Assembly: GCA_038246545.1 (NCBI GenBank)
Contig: JBBRVW010000021.1
Coordinates: 10,093 to 74,092 of the forward strand
Length of the DNA stretch: 64,000 nucleotides
Origin: JBBRVW01 sp038246545
GTDB lineage: Bacteria > Actinomycetota > Actinomycetes > JACCUZ01
Direction of reading: 5' to 3'
Below, in pieces: positions 16,071 through 25,236 of this stretch. Within the stretch, counting starts at the first letter, position 1. Each line of letters starts with the position of its first letter. The position numbers and the translations under genes are program-made. Under the pieces are notes generated by a model. The model saw only the letters and a list, made by a program, of their open reading frames with translations, did no database searches and was not told the DNA's origin.

Positions 16071-17894
16071 GTGAGATCCGCCCGCCCACTCGTCCTCGCC
16101 GCCGTCGCGGCCCTGGCCCTCGCCCTCCCCGGCGTCGCCGTGGCCGCCAGCCCGGACCCAGGCGAGGTGACGGTCGGCAGCACCGACTCGTTCTTCTCCC
16201 AGAACAAGCAGAACGAGCCCGGGTTGGCCGTCGACCAGTCGAACCCGCTGGTCCTGGCCGCCGGCGCCAACGACAACATCGACCTCGAGCTCTGCAACGC
16301 GGGTGACCCGCGGACCTGCCCGTTCACCCCCGGTGTCGGCGTGTCCGGTGTCCAGTTCTCGCTGAACGGCGGGGAGGCCTGGCTGCAGCCCACGTACACG
16401 GGCTACTCCGCTCGCGGCTGCCTCGGCGACCCGGACCCGACAGTGACCTCGGACCCCTGCCAGCCGGTTGCCGGCGGCCCGATCGGGACGCTCCCCTGGT
16501 ACTACGAGAACGGCCTGGTCTCCAACGGCGACCCCGAGCTCGCGTTCGGCCCGAGGCCGGACGGGCACGGCGGGTTCACCTTCGCGAACGGGTCACGCCT
16601 CTACTACGCCAACATCGCGACCCCGTTCCCCGGCAACCCCGGCTTCAAGGGTGCCGCCGCGATCGCCGTGTCCCGCACCGACGACCCGGCCGCCGCGGCG
16701 GCGGGAGACAAGACGGCGTGGAAGCAGCCGGTCATCGTCACCAAGCAGAACTCGGCCCTGTTCAGCGACAAGGAGCAGCTCTGGGCCGACAACGCCGCGA
16801 CCAGCCCGCACTTCGGGAACGCCTACGTCTGCAACGTCGGCTTCCGCGGCAACGGCGGTGCGGAGCCGGTGCTGTTCGCCCGGTCGACCGACGGCGGAGA
16901 CACCTGGACGTCACGGCAGATCAGCCCGGCGACGAACAACGCCCAGTCCGGAGGCCGGCAGGGCTGCGCCATCCGCACCGACAGCCGCGGCACCGTCTAC
17001 GTGGTGTGGAGCGGGTTCGACAAGCAGCGCCAGACCGGGGTCTTCTACCAGACGCGCTCGTTCGACGGCGGTCGCAACTTCGAGCGTCCGAGGGTCGTCG
17101 TCGACGTGGCCGGGATCGGTCAGTTCGACCCGGTGCAGGGCCGCTACACCATCGACGGCGTCGCGGGAGCGCGGACCGACGTGTTCCCGAGCATCGACAT
17201 CGCGAACGGCGCCCCGTCCGGGACCGACGCCACCGACGAGGTCCTCGTTGCCTGGTCGGACGACCGGGCCGGGACGAACGCCGAGCAGGCCTACCTGATC
17301 CGGTCGACGAACCGCGGCGCCAGCTACTCGGCCGCCACCGCGGTCTCGGAGACCGGCGACCGGGCCAACCAGCCGGCGGTGGCGATCTCGCCCGACGGCA
17401 CCGACGCCTACCTGGTCTACAACGCCTATCTGGCGCCGTGGCAGAAGACAACCGCCGTGCGGCGACCGATGCTGGGCGTCGTGCGGCACGCGGACATCGG
17501 TGCAGGTGGGGTGGTCGGGGCCTTCGGCACGGTGCACCGCGGTGCGGAAGGGGACGCCAGAGGTTCCAGCGCGAACGGGCTGACGGCGGAGTTCCTCGGC
17601 GACTACAACTACGCGGTCGCCACCCGTGACTCGGGCACGTCGGTCTGGAACGACGTCCGGGAAGCGGCGGACTGCCTGTTGATCGACGCCTACCGTCAGA
17701 AGCTGGTCGACGCGGCCAACGCAGGCGCCCCGCCGATGGAGCCCGAGGAGCCGGACAACCGGGACGTCGCGGCGGAGCTGCCGCCGACGGCCCTCGGCGC
17801 CCGCCCGGCACCGAATCAGGAGTGCCCGCAGACCGAGTCGGCGGCGTTCGGCAACACCAGCATCTACGGGCTCGTCGCGGTCGACGTGTCGTAG
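16071..17894 (+). CDS. Secreted BNR/Asp-box (sialidase-fold) protein
   Basis: A 607-residue exported protein. GTG at 16071 follows TGGAGGCGCC and starts a clear signal peptide (RSARPLVLAAVAALALALPGVAVAA, cleaved near residue 26). The body contains Asp-box repeats, S/T-x-D-x-G-x-x-W/F, for example ARSTDGGDTWTS and TRSFDGGRNFERP, with a degenerate IRSTNRGASYSAA copy. These indicate a six-bladed beta-propeller of the sialidase/BNR fold. No full sialidase arginine triad can be assigned, so glycosidase activity is not claimed. Several cysteines suggest disulfides outside the cell. It stands alone and is followed by a strong terminator. Confidence 0.85.
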   Translation: MRSARPLVLAAVAALALALPGVAVAASPDPGEVTVGSTDSFFSQNKQNEPGLAVDQSNPLVLAAGANDNIDLELCNAGDPRTCPFTPGVGVSGVQFSLNGGEAWLQPTYTGYSARGCLGDPDPTVTSDPCQPVAGGPIGTLPWYYENGLVSNGDPELAFGPRPDGHGGFTFANGSRLYYANIATPFPGNPGFKGAAAIAVSRTDDPAAAAAGDKTAWKQPVIVTKQNSALFSDKEQLWADNAATSPHFGNAYVCNVGFRGNGGAEPVLFARSTDGGDTWTSRQISPATNNAQSGGRQGCAIRTDSRGTVYVVWSGFDKQRQTGVFYQTRSFDGGRNFERPRVVVDVAGIGQFDPVQGRYTIDGVAGARTDVFPSIDIANGAPSGTDATDEVLVAWSDDRAGTNAEQAYLIRSTNRGASYSAATAVSETGDRANQPAVAISPDGTDAYLVYNAYLAPWQKTTAVRRPMLGVVRHADIGAGGVVGAFGTVHRGAEGDARGSSANGLTAEFLGDYNYAVATRDSGTSVWNDVREAADCLLIDAYRQKLVDAANAGAPPMEPEEPDNRDVAAELPPTALGARPAPNQECPQTESAAFGNTSIYGLVAVDVS

Positions 17895-17907
17895 CGCACT
17901 GCCACCC

Positions 17908-17944
17908 ACGAGGGTCGGCCGCCGAAGCGGCGGCCGACCCTCGT
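17908..17944 (+). terminator. Strong hairpin terminator after the BNR gene
   Basis: A perfect 16-bp stem (17908-17923 with 17929-17944) and five-base loop GAAGC follow the BNR gene stop by about 13 bases. The stem is almost all G-C pairs, typical of actinobacterial factor-independent terminators without a long U-tract. Confidence 0.85.
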
Positions 17945-18000
17945 CGTGCGTGGCCGCGCGTGAGGGGGACGTTCGCGGTGCGCCGGGCAGTTGACGGAGG

Positions 18001-18456
18001 TCAGGCGCTGGCGAGCAGTGCGCGGCGCAGGCGCGCGAGGCGGACGTGCAGCAGCGTCGGCGACGTCGCCGTGCTCGAGAAGACGAGGCGTGCCACGAGC
18101 AGCCTGGCGACGTGCACCGAGCGGGCATCCTCGGCCCCGGTGACCGGTGGCAGGGCGGCGGACCGGGCGAGCCCGGCGACGGCGCTCTCCAGGGTTGCCA
18201 TCGCGGCGGCGACCTCGGCGGCCGCCGCGGCGGGGACCTCGAGGACCGCCGACCGGAGCGCGTCGGTCACCTGCCACCAGACCGGGAAGGGCACCGGGTC
18301 GTCGACGCTCTTGCGGACCAGCGCGCCGGCCACGGCGTGCTCGGCCAGCCGCCCGGCGAGGTCGCTCCGGCCATGGTCGTCCGGGCCCGGCGGCACGGTC
18401 GTGACACGGCCTTCGGCGGTGCGCTCGGTGCCCGGGTGGGTGGCGGTGGCAGTCAT
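18001..18456 (-). CDS. Hypothetical Ala-rich helical protein (151 residues)
   Basis: No family recognised. It is a soluble, Ala/Val/Leu-rich, mostly helical protein with no membrane segment or catalytic motif. The start ATG has a good AGGAG site nine bases upstream. A single Trp-rich patch (PFPVWWQVTDALR, about residues 57-69) is the only distinctive element. It is divergent from the acyl-CoA ligase gene that starts 143 bases away. Confidence 0.6.
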   Translation of the reverse strand: MTATATHPGTERTAEGRVTTVPPGPDDHGRSDLAGRLAEHAVAGALVRKSVDDPVPFPVWWQVTDALRSAVLEVPAAAAAEVAAAMATLESAVAGLARSAALPPVTGAEDARSVHVARLLVARLVFSSTATSPTLLHVRLARLRRALLASA

Positions 18457-18599
18457 GGCTGCTCCTCGGTGGAGGTCGGGAGGGGTGCGACGTCCTGACC
18501 GTCCAACCGCCCCCTGTGAAGGGGCTGTGGGCGGTCTGCGGGTCCGCTGCGAGGCAGGCCTGCACGCAGGTCTGGTGGCCCGGCCCCGGGGGAGGGACG

Positions 18600-20267
18600 A
18601 TGCCAGGTATGCGGGAGCCGCCTGTCCTCACCTCGTACGCCAGCGGTACCGCTGACCTCCCCCTGCTCGGAGAGACGATCGGTGCCAACCTCGAGCGGAC
18701 GGTGGCGCGCTGTGGCTCCCGGAAGGCGCTGGTCGACGTCCCCACCGGTCGCCGGTGGACCTACGCCGAGCTGGACGCGGACGTCGACGCCGTGGCCCGC
18801 GGGCTGCTCGCGATGGACGTCGGCGCAGGCGACCGGGTGGGCATCTGGGCGCCCAACTGCCCCGAGTGGGTGCTGGTGCAGTACGCCACCGCGAAGGTCG
18901 GCGCGGTGCTCGTGAACGTCAACCCGGCGTACCGCACCCACGAGCTGTCCTACGTCCTCAGCCAGGCCGGGGTCAGCGTGCTGGTCACCGCCGAGTCGTT
19001 CAAGGGCAGCGACTACGTGGCCATGGTCGAGGAGGTGCGTGGCGACTGCCGTGCGCTGCGCGACCTGGTCGTCATCGGCTGGCCGTCATGGGACGCGATG
19101 GTCGCGGCCGGCGTCGGTGTCGGGCCTGCGACGCTGCGCGCGCGGTCGGCGTCGCTGTCGTTCGACGACCCCATCAACATCCAGTACACGTCGGGGACGA
19201 CGGGTTTTCCCAAGGGCGCGACGCTGTCGCACCACAACATCCTCAACAACGGCTACTTCGTCGCGGGCACGTGCGGCTTCACGGAGGACGACACGGTGGT
19301 CCTGCCGGTGCCCTTCTACCACTGCTTCGGCATGGTGATGGGCAACCTCGGCGCCACCACCCACGGCGCCACCATCGTCATCCCCTCGAGGGGGTTCGAC
19401 CCCGCCGCCGCGCTCGATGCCGTCCAGCGGACCGGCGCCACTGCGCTCTACGGCGTGCCGACGATGTTCATCGCCGAGCTGGCGCTGCCCGACTTCGCGA
19501 CATACGACCTCTCGACGCTGCGCACCGGGATCATGGCCGGCTCGCCGTGCCCGGTCGAGGTGATGAAGCGGGTCGTCGCGGAGATGCACATGGCCGAGGT
19601 GACCATCGCCTACGGCATGACCGAGACCTCGCCGGTGTCGACGCAGACCCGGCGCGAGGACGACCTCGAGCGGCGGGTGTCGACGGTCGGCAGCGTGCAC
19701 CCGCACGTGGAGGTGAAGGTCGTCGACCCGGAAAGCGGCCTGACGCTGCCGCGCGGCGAGCCGGGCGAGCTCTGCACCCGCGGCTACTCGGTGATGCTCG
19801 GCTACTGGGACGAGCCGGAGAAGACTGCCGACGTGCTCGACCCGGCCGGCTGGATGCACACCGGCGACCTCGCGGCGATGGACGCCGACGGCTACCTCAG
19901 CATCGTCGGCCGCATCAAGGACCTGGTGATCCGCGGCGGCGAGAACGTCTACCCGCGCGAGGTCGAGGAGTTCCTCTTCACGCACCCGGACATCGCCGAC
20001 GTCCAGGTCGTCGGAGTTCCCGATTCCAAGTACGGCGAGGAGCTCTGCGCCTGGGTCCGGCTGCGTGACGGCGCGCAGCCGATGGACGCTGCGGCGGTGC
20101 GCGAGTTCTGCGCGGGGAGGCTGGCGCATTACAAGGTCCCGCGCTACGTCCACGTCGTCGACGAGTTCCCGATGACCGTGACCGGCAAGGTCCGCAAGGT
20201 CGAGATGCGCGAGCGGTCCGTCGAGCTCCTCGGTCTCCAGGCGGCCGCCGCCACCCGGCACGCCTGA
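18600..20267 (+). CDS. AMP-dependent acyl-CoA ligase (FadD-like)
   Basis: A 555-residue acyl-adenylate-forming enzyme that activates a fatty or other carboxylic acid to its CoA ester. The AMP-binding P-loop YTSGTTGFPKGA (196-207), YGMTETSP, the GRIKDLVIRGGENVYPREVEE hinge and the catalytic lysine near the end (TGKVRK) are all intact. ATG at 18600 is chosen over upstream frame extension because GGGGGAGGG precedes it. It resembles FadD35-type medium/long-chain ligases of actinobacteria. It stands alone between a divergent hypothetical and a PadR regulator. Confidence 0.92.
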   Translation: MPGMREPPVLTSYASGTADLPLLGETIGANLERTVARCGSRKALVDVPTGRRWTYAELDADVDAVARGLLAMDVGAGDRVGIWAPNCPEWVLVQYATAKVGAVLVNVNPAYRTHELSYVLSQAGVSVLVTAESFKGSDYVAMVEEVRGDCRALRDLVVIGWPSWDAMVAAGVGVGPATLRARSASLSFDDPINIQYTSGTTGFPKGATLSHHNILNNGYFVAGTCGFTEDDTVVLPVPFYHCFGMVMGNLGATTHGATIVIPSRGFDPAAALDAVQRTGATALYGVPTMFIAELALPDFATYDLSTLRTGIMAGSPCPVEVMKRVVAEMHMAEVTIAYGMTETSPVSTQTRREDDLERRVSTVGSVHPHVEVKVVDPESGLTLPRGEPGELCTRGYSVMLGYWDEPEKTADVLDPAGWMHTGDLAAMDADGYLSIVGRIKDLVIRGGENVYPREVEEFLFTHPDIADVQVVGVPDSKYGEELCAWVRLRDGAQPMDAAAVREFCAGRLAHYKVPRYVHVVDEFPMTVTGKVRKVEMRERSVELLGLQAAAATRHA

Positions 20268-20334
20268 CCGCCGCGGACCGCCCCCGCCGTCCGGGGTCTT
20301 GCGGTGACTTGCGGCACCAGGTACCTTGTGACGC

Positions 20335-20718
20335 ATGGAACCGGCGTCCGGCAACGTCGCCACCCAGCTGCGGCGGGGGGTCCTCGAGCACTGCGTGCTC
20401 GCGGTGCTGGCGAGGTCGCCGGAGTACGCGTTCGAGCTGGTCCGGCGGCTGTCGGAGGTCGACGGCCTGGTCACCAGCGAGGGCACGATCTACCCGCTGC
20501 TGTCCCGGCTGAGTCGCGACGGTCTGGTCGCCACGACCTGGCAGCCTTCGGACGCCGGCCCGCCCCGCAAGTACTACGACCTGACAGCTGCCGGACGGCG
20601 CGCGCTGGCCGCGTTCGCCGCCGAGTGGACCACGTTCACCCAGGGTGTCGACGACCTGCTCCGGCAGGCCGGGGTCGCCGTGGGTGGGCGGCCGAGAGGA
20701 GCACGAGGTGACCGCTGA
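20335..20718 (+). CDS. PadR family transcriptional regulator
   Basis: A 127-residue winged-helix regulator. The PadR core is visible: GVLEHCVLAVLARSPEYAFELVRRLSEVDGLVTSEGTIYPLLSRLSRDGLV (about residues 15-65), then the wing GPPRKYYDLTAAGRRAL. The following gene, overlapping by 11 bases, encodes a membrane protein with an HAAS-like N-terminal domain. This is the standard partnership in which PadR controls a HAAS membrane protein. Autoregulation is likely from the family, but no operator is evident here. Confidence 0.88.
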   Translation: MEPASGNVATQLRRGVLEHCVLAVLARSPEYAFELVRRLSEVDGLVTSEGTIYPLLSRLSRDGLVATTWQPSDAGPPRKYYDLTAAGRRALAAFAAEWTTFTQGVDDLLRQAGVAVGGRPRGARGDR

Positions 20719-21385
20719 CCCGGGAGCCGACCCGGTGGAGCTGCCCGAGGTACGCGAGTACCTCGAGCGGCTGCGCGCCGAGGGGTGGCACCTTCCGCCC
20801 GACCGGCTCGAGGAGATGGTGGACGACGTCCGAGCGCATGTGCGTGAGGCCGTGGCCGCCGGGGTCGCGGCCGGCGACGACGCCGGTGTCGCCGCGCGCA
20901 ACGCGCTCGAGCGGCTGGGGGCGCCCGCCGAGATCGTCCGGGCCGAGGCAGAGCAGTCGGGAGTGCCGACCGGGCCGGAGCCGGTTCCTGCGCGGCCCGG
21001 AGCGATGGTGCGCTACGGCGAGCCGGTGGCGATCTTCCTGCTGATGTTCGGCGCGTTCCTGCTCGTGGTGGGCTGGCTGGTCGGGGTCCTGCTGTTGTGG
21101 CTGTCACCGAGCTGGCGGCTGCGGGAGAAGGCGCTGGGCACCCTCGTCTGGCCGTTCGGGTACCTGGGTGTCGGGCTCGCCGCCGGCCTGGTGACGTACA
21201 CCGAGTCGTGCGTGTCGACGGGTACGGCGGCGGGGGGCGCCGACATCACGACCTGTACGGGCGGCCCTCCGTACCCGGGCTGGGTGGGGGTGCTCATCGG
21301 GATCGGGGTGCTGGTTGCACCGGTGGCCGTCGCGGCGGTCCTCTGGCGGCGCCGGCAGGCCGTGCTCGACGGGCGGGCGGCGTGA
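20708..21385 (+). CDS. HAAS/DUF1700-like membrane protein, PadR partner
   Basis: A 225-residue protein starting at GTG 20708, inside the end of the PadR gene. The N-terminal cytoplasmic helical domain (VREYLERLRAEGWHLPPDRLEEMVDDVRAHVREAV, later ALERLGAPAEIVRAEAE) is the HAAS signalling domain. Three hydrophobic segments follow, at about residues 106-130, 145-165 and 195-215. Such proteins are thought to work with PadR regulators in envelope signalling. The loop between the last two helices has two cysteines. Confidence 0.8.
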   Translation: MTADPGADPVELPEVREYLERLRAEGWHLPPDRLEEMVDDVRAHVREAVAAGVAAGDDAGVAARNALERLGAPAEIVRAEAEQSGVPTGPEPVPARPGAMVRYGEPVAIFLLMFGAFLLVVGWLVGVLLLWLSPSWRLREKALGTLVWPFGYLGVGLAAGLVTYTESCVSTGTAAGGADITTCTGGPPYPGWVGVLIGIGVLVAPVAVAAVLWRRRQAVLDGRAA

Positions 21386-21470
21386 CCCGGCCGCGGCAGT
21401 CACCACCGTGACGGCCACCGCCCTCGCGCGCTGTGCCCTGGACCGACCCGCCACGACGATCTGAGCCGGG

Positions 21471-22013
21471 CTACCAGTCGTCGCCGGGCCGTTCTTCGCA
21501 GGTGATCGCGGCGGTCGGGTCGAGGTCGGTGCTGGCCGGGCAGCGCAGCACGAGGAGGCTGCCGTCGTCGTCGGGCGTGCGCTGCACCCGTCCGTCGTCG
21601 AGCCGGACCTGCGTCGGGCCGCCCCACCGCTCCCAGCCGAGCCGCTCGTAGAACGCGTGCCGGCCGGTCGACAGGGCGCCCAGCTCGTACTGCTCGCGGA
21701 GCAGGACGCCGACAGCCGCCAGGACGGCGGAGCCCAGGCCCTGCCGCTCCCGCCCAGGTGCTGTCGCCACCCCCTCGACGTAGCCGGCGGCCAACGGCCG
21801 GTCGCCGACCACGAGCAGCCGCGGCACCACCGCCGCACCGGCCACCGGGACACCCTCCTCGAGCGCGACCACCCGCCAGCCGCCGTACGTGTGCTCCCAG
21901 TCGTGCTGGTCGAAGCGGCCGCCGAACGCCGCGAACGTCAGCTCGCGCACGCCTTCCAGCACGCCGGCCGGGAGCTCGTCGCCGTCGGCCACCTCGACGT
22001 GGAGTGCGGCCAT
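21471..22013 (-). CDS. GNAT acetyltransferase of the aminoglycoside 2'-N-acetyltransferase, AAC(2')-I, type
   Basis: A 180-residue GNAT enzyme that lines up along its length with the AAC(2')-I family known from mycobacteria and Providencia (about 180 residues). Conserved stretches include DWEHTYGG, the acetyl-CoA loop GYVEGVATAPGRERQGLG (about residues 77-94), YELGALSTGRHAFYERLGWERWGGPTQV, and the family-typical TPDDDGSLLVL with a C-terminal PGDDW. Family members acetylate the 2'-amino group of gentamicin-type drugs; a physiological role in cell wall or metabolite acetylation is also debated. It begins two bases after the XPB stop and is probably cotranscribed with it. Actual resistance is not shown by sequence. 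Confidence 0.82.
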   Translation of the reverse strand: MAALHVEVADGDELPAGVLEGVRELTFAAFGGRFDQHDWEHTYGGWRVVALEEGVPVAGAAVVPRLLVVGDRPLAAGYVEGVATAPGRERQGLGSAVLAAVGVLLREQYELGALSTGRHAFYERLGWERWGGPTQVRLDDGRVQRTPDDDGSLLVLRCPASTDLDPTAAITCEERPGDDW

Positions 22014-22015
22014 GG

Positions 22016-23668
22016 TCAGCTGGCGTCGAGCGAGGGCAGGTCGTCGGAGTCGACGATCCGGTAGGCGTAGCCCTGCTCGGCGAGGAACCGCTGCCGGTGC
22101 GCGGCGAAGTCCTGGTCGACGGTGTCGCGCGCGGTCACGGCGTAGAACCGTGCGGTGCGACCGTCGGCCTTGGGCCGCAGCACCCGCCCCAGCCGCTGCG
22201 CCTCCTCCTGCCGGGAGCCGAACGTGCCGGAGACCTGGATGGCGACCGCCGCCTCGGGCAGGTCGATCGAGAAGTTCGCGACCTTCGACACCACGAGCAG
22301 CGACTCCTCGCCGGTGCGGAACGCCTGGAACAGCCGCTCGCGCTCCTTGACGGTGGTGTCGCCCTTGATGACGGGGGCGTCCAGCCGGGCACCGAGGTCG
22401 TCGAGCTGGTCGAGGTACTGGCCGATGACGAGCATCTGCTCGCCGCGGTGCCGTGCGACCAGCTGCTCGACCACCCGGGTCTTCGACGGGGTGCAGGAGG
22501 CGAAGCGGTAGCGCTCCTCCGGCTCGGCGGTGGCGTAGGCCAGCCGCTCGTGGTCGGTGAGCGTCACCCGGACCTCGACGCAGTCGGCCGGAGCGATCCA
22601 GCCCTGCGCCTCGATGTCCTTCCACGGGGCGTCGTAGCGCTTCGGCCCGATGAGCGAGAACACGTCGCCCTCACGGCCGTCCTCGCGCACCAGCGTGGCG
22701 GTCAGGCCGAGCCGACGGCGGGCCTGCAGGTCGGCGGTCATCCGGAAGATCGGTGCGGGCAGCAGGTGCACCTCGTCGTAGACGACCAGGCCCCAGTCGC
22801 GGGCGTCGAGCAGCTCGAGGTGGGTGTACACGCCCTTCCGGCGGGTGGTCATCACCTGGTACGTCGCGATGGTGACCGGCCGGACCTCCTTGCGAGCACC
22901 GGAGTACTCGCCGATCTCCTCGTCGGTGAGCGACGTGCGCTTCAGCAGCTCGTGCCGCCACTGCCGGGCCGAGACGGTGTTGGTCACCAGGATCAGGGTG
23001 GTGGCGCCGGCCTGCGCCATGGCGGCCGCGCCGACGATCGTCTTGCCGGCACCACAGGGCAGAACGACGACGCCGGACCCGCCGTGCCAGAAGCCGTCGA
23101 CGGCCTGCTGCTGGTAGGCCCGCATCGACCAGCCGTCCTCGCGCAGCGCGATCGCGTGCGCCTCGCCGTCGACGTAGCCGGCGAGATCCTCGGCGGGCCA
23201 TCCGAGCTTGAGCAGGACCTGCTTGAGATGGCCGCGTTCGGAGGGATGCACCGCGACGGTGTCGGGGTCCACCCGCTCGCCGACCAGTGGGCTGACCTTC
23301 TTCGACCGCACGACCTCCTCGAGCACCGCGCGGTCGGTGGTGATGAGGACCAGACCGTGCATCGGGTGCTTCTCGAGCCGCAGCCGGCCGTAGCGGGCCA
23401 TCGTGTCGGCGACGTCGACCAGCAGCGCGTGCGGCACGGCGTAGCGCGAGTAGCGCAGCAGCACGTCGACGACCTGCTCGGCGTCGTGGCCGGCGGCACG
23501 CGCGTTCCAGAGGCCCAGCGGGGTCAGCCGGTAGGTGTGCACGTGCTCCGGCGAGCGCTCCAGCTCGGCGAACGGCGCGATCGCGCGGCGGCAGTCACCG
23601 GCCTGCTCGTGGTCGACCTCGAGCAGCAGGGTCTTGTCGGACTGCACGATCAGCGGGCCGTCGGTCAT
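22016..23668 (-). CDS. XPB/ERCC3-type DNA helicase
   Basis: A 550-residue SF2 helicase of the bacterial XPB family (M. tuberculosis Rv0861c is about 542). It has an N-terminal damage-recognition-like region, then Walker A VVVLPCGAGKTIVG (about residues 201-214), the DEVH box in YDEVHLL, LGLTATLVRE, and the C-terminal QRLGRVLRPK motif VI. The ATG at 23668 is supported by GGGAG upstream. XPB unwinds DNA 3' to 5' and takes part in repair. In mycobacteria the neighbouring gene is a helicase-associated protein; here that partner lies 2 kb away at 25709 beyond a sulfotransferase and other genes. Confidence 0.94.
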   Translation of the reverse strand: MTDGPLIVQSDKTLLLEVDHEQAGDCRRAIAPFAELERSPEHVHTYRLTPLGLWNARAAGHDAEQVVDVLLRYSRYAVPHALLVDVADTMARYGRLRLEKHPMHGLVLITTDRAVLEEVVRSKKVSPLVGERVDPDTVAVHPSERGHLKQVLLKLGWPAEDLAGYVDGEAHAIALREDGWSMRAYQQQAVDGFWHGGSGVVVLPCGAGKTIVGAAAMAQAGATTLILVTNTVSARQWRHELLKRTSLTDEEIGEYSGARKEVRPVTIATYQVMTTRRKGVYTHLELLDARDWGLVVYDEVHLLPAPIFRMTADLQARRRLGLTATLVREDGREGDVFSLIGPKRYDAPWKDIEAQGWIAPADCVEVRVTLTDHERLAYATAEPEERYRFASCTPSKTRVVEQLVARHRGEQMLVIGQYLDQLDDLGARLDAPVIKGDTTVKERERLFQAFRTGEESLLVVSKVANFSIDLPEAAVAIQVSGTFGSRQEEAQRLGRVLRPKADGRTARFYAVTARDTVDQDFAAHRQRFLAEQGYAYRIVDSDDLPSLDAS

Positions 23669-23765
23669 CGGGGTCCCGCTCCCGTGGGGTGCTCGGTCAT
23701 CCGACCATTGTCCGTCACGCCTGACCCGCTCGCCGCCACGCAGTTGACAAGTACGCTGCGGCGCG

Positions 23766-24767
23766 ATGGTCACCCCTGCGTCCGGACCCGGCGACCGGCC
23801 GGTGTTCGTGATCGGCTGCCCCAGGTCCGGCACCACGCTGCTCACCCTCATGCTCAGCAGCCACTCGCGGCTGGCGATCCCGCCCGAGACCCGGTTCCTG
23901 CTGCCGGTGTTCCGGCGCCGGGCGTCCTTCGGTGACCTGACCGTGACGGCCAACCGGCGGCGGCTGGCCCGGGCCGTGGTGCGCCGCCGGGGGAGCAAGT
24001 TCGGCCACCTCGGCCTCGACGCCGACCGGGTGCGGAAGACGGTCGTGCACGGCCCGCCGTCGCTGGGCTCCGCGCTGGCAGCGCCGTACCGGCTGTACGC
24101 CGCCGACCGCGGCAAGGTCCGGTGGGGCGACAAGCGCCCGGGGTACTTCCGAAACGTCGACGTCATCCGGGCACTGTTCCCGGACGCGCAGGTGGTGCAC
24201 CTGGTCCGCGATCCGCGCGACAGCGTGGCCTCCCTCAAGCGGATGACGTGGTGGCGGCACGGGACCGTCGGCGCGGTCGCCACGTGGGTGCACGCGGTCG
24301 ACTGCGCCCGGGGGGCGGCTCGCCGGCTGCCCGCCGGCAGCTTCCTGGAGCTGCGGTACGAGGACCTGGTGCGCGACCCGCAGCAGGAGCTCGAACGGCT
24401 CTGCGCGTTCCTCGGAGAGGACTTCGAGCAGTCGATGCTCGAGCACCAGGACGAGGCGGCCCGGCTGCCCGAGCGCCAGCGCGGCCGGTGGCACCGCGAG
24501 ACGCAGAACGAGGTCGGGACCCGGCGGGTAGGCACCTACGCCGGTGTGCTCAGCGCGGGCGAGGTCGCCCTGGTCGAGCGGGTCGCCGGCTCCCGGATGC
24601 GCCGGCTCGGCTACGACGTGCCGGTCCGGCGGGGGTCCGGCGGCGTGCCGCCACGCGTGCTGCTGCGCTACGCGAAGAAGATCGCGCAGCTACGGCTGCG
24701 CACGGCCGTCCGGGCCCGCCGGGACGCATGGCTGGCCGCGCCGGAGGGCTCGGTCGCCTACCGCTGA
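23766..24767 (+). CDS. Sulfotransferase (PAPS-dependent), copy 1
   Basis: A 333-residue sulfotransferase. The 5'-phosphosulfate loop GCPRSGTTLL (residues 18-27) and the 3'-phosphate binding segment HLVRDPRDSVASL are intact, so transfer of sulfate from PAPS to an acceptor is expected. WGDKRPGYF and YEDLVRDPQQELERLCAFLGEDF are also family landmarks. It shares the same blocks with the sulfotransferase at 28208 and is clearly a paralogue. The ATG start has only a weak ribosome site. The two copies face the same way and flank leftward genes. Acceptor unknown; Stf enzymes of actinobacteria sulfate glycolipids or menaquinone derivatives. Confidence 0.9.
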   Translation: MVTPASGPGDRPVFVIGCPRSGTTLLTLMLSSHSRLAIPPETRFLLPVFRRRASFGDLTVTANRRRLARAVVRRRGSKFGHLGLDADRVRKTVVHGPPSLGSALAAPYRLYAADRGKVRWGDKRPGYFRNVDVIRALFPDAQVVHLVRDPRDSVASLKRMTWWRHGTVGAVATWVHAVDCARGAARRLPAGSFLELRYEDLVRDPQQELERLCAFLGEDFEQSMLEHQDEAARLPERQRGRWHRETQNEVGTRRVGTYAGVLSAGEVALVERVAGSRMRRLGYDVPVRRGSGGVPPRVLLRYAKKIAQLRLRTAVRARRDAWLAAPEGSVAYR

Positions 24768-24780
24768 GGCCCGAGGGTGC

Positions 24781-25236
24781 TCAGGCGCGTGGGTGCTCGG
24801 CGGCGCGCAGCCGACCGGCCATCACGCGCAGCATCGGGACCGCGATCTCGGGGTGCGCCGCCAGCAGCTCGTGGAAGGTCCACTTGGCCAGGCCGAGGGT
24901 CGTCAGCCCGTCGTCGCCGGCCACGACGTCGGCGGATCGCGGCTTGCCGTCGATGAGCGAGACGTCGCCGAAGTAGTCGGCGCGGCGGAGCGTGGCGTGC
25001 GGCACACCGCCGACCGAGGCGACGGCGCTGCCGTCGAGCACCACGTGCATCTCGACGCCCTTGGCCGAGAACGAGCGGAAACCGCCGACCTCCTCGCCCT
25101 CGGCGATCACCGTGGTGCCTGCCTCGAACGACTCCCGGCGGCCGGCCTCGGCGATCCGCAGCAGGAGCTTGTGGTCGAGGCCCTCGAAGAGGTCCACGCC
25201 CTCGAGGACGTGCACGACCTCGGCGTCTGCAGTCAT
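24781..25236 (-). CDS. Cyclic nucleotide-binding domain protein
   Basis: A 151-residue stand-alone CNB (Crp-like sensor) domain with no DNA-binding part. After VDLFEGLDHKLLLRIAEAGRR comes the beta-roll, and the phosphate-binding cassette reads YFGDVSLIDGKPRSADV, with the conserved Arg but Asp in place of the usual Glu. Whether it still binds cAMP is therefore uncertain. ATG at 25236 has GGAGG five bases upstream and excludes an Arg-rich upstream extension. It is convergent with sulfotransferase copy 1, stops 13 bases away, and may regulate that region or a partner protein by direct contact. Confidence 0.85.
   Translation of the reverse strand: MTADAEVVHVLEGVDLFEGLDHKLLLRIAEAGRRESFEAGTTVIAEGEEVGGFRSFSAKGVEMHVVLDGSAVASVGGVPHATLRRADYFGDVSLIDGKPRSADVVAGDDGLTTLGLAKWTFHELLAAHPEIAVPMLRVMAGRLRAAEHPRA

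Noticed and set aside
13695..17894. A 1399-codon plus-strand frame that runs over the HelD-like gene and into the BNR protein.
   Set aside because: Only its last 607 codons are real. The part before 16071 is antisense to the HelD-like gene and has no domains; the signal peptide and ribosome site fix the start at GTG 16071.
23744..23757. TTGACA at 23744-23749 as a -35 box for sulfotransferase copy 1.
   Set aside because: No -10 hexamer lies at 16-18 bases before the start codon; the correct spacing would put it inside the gene.
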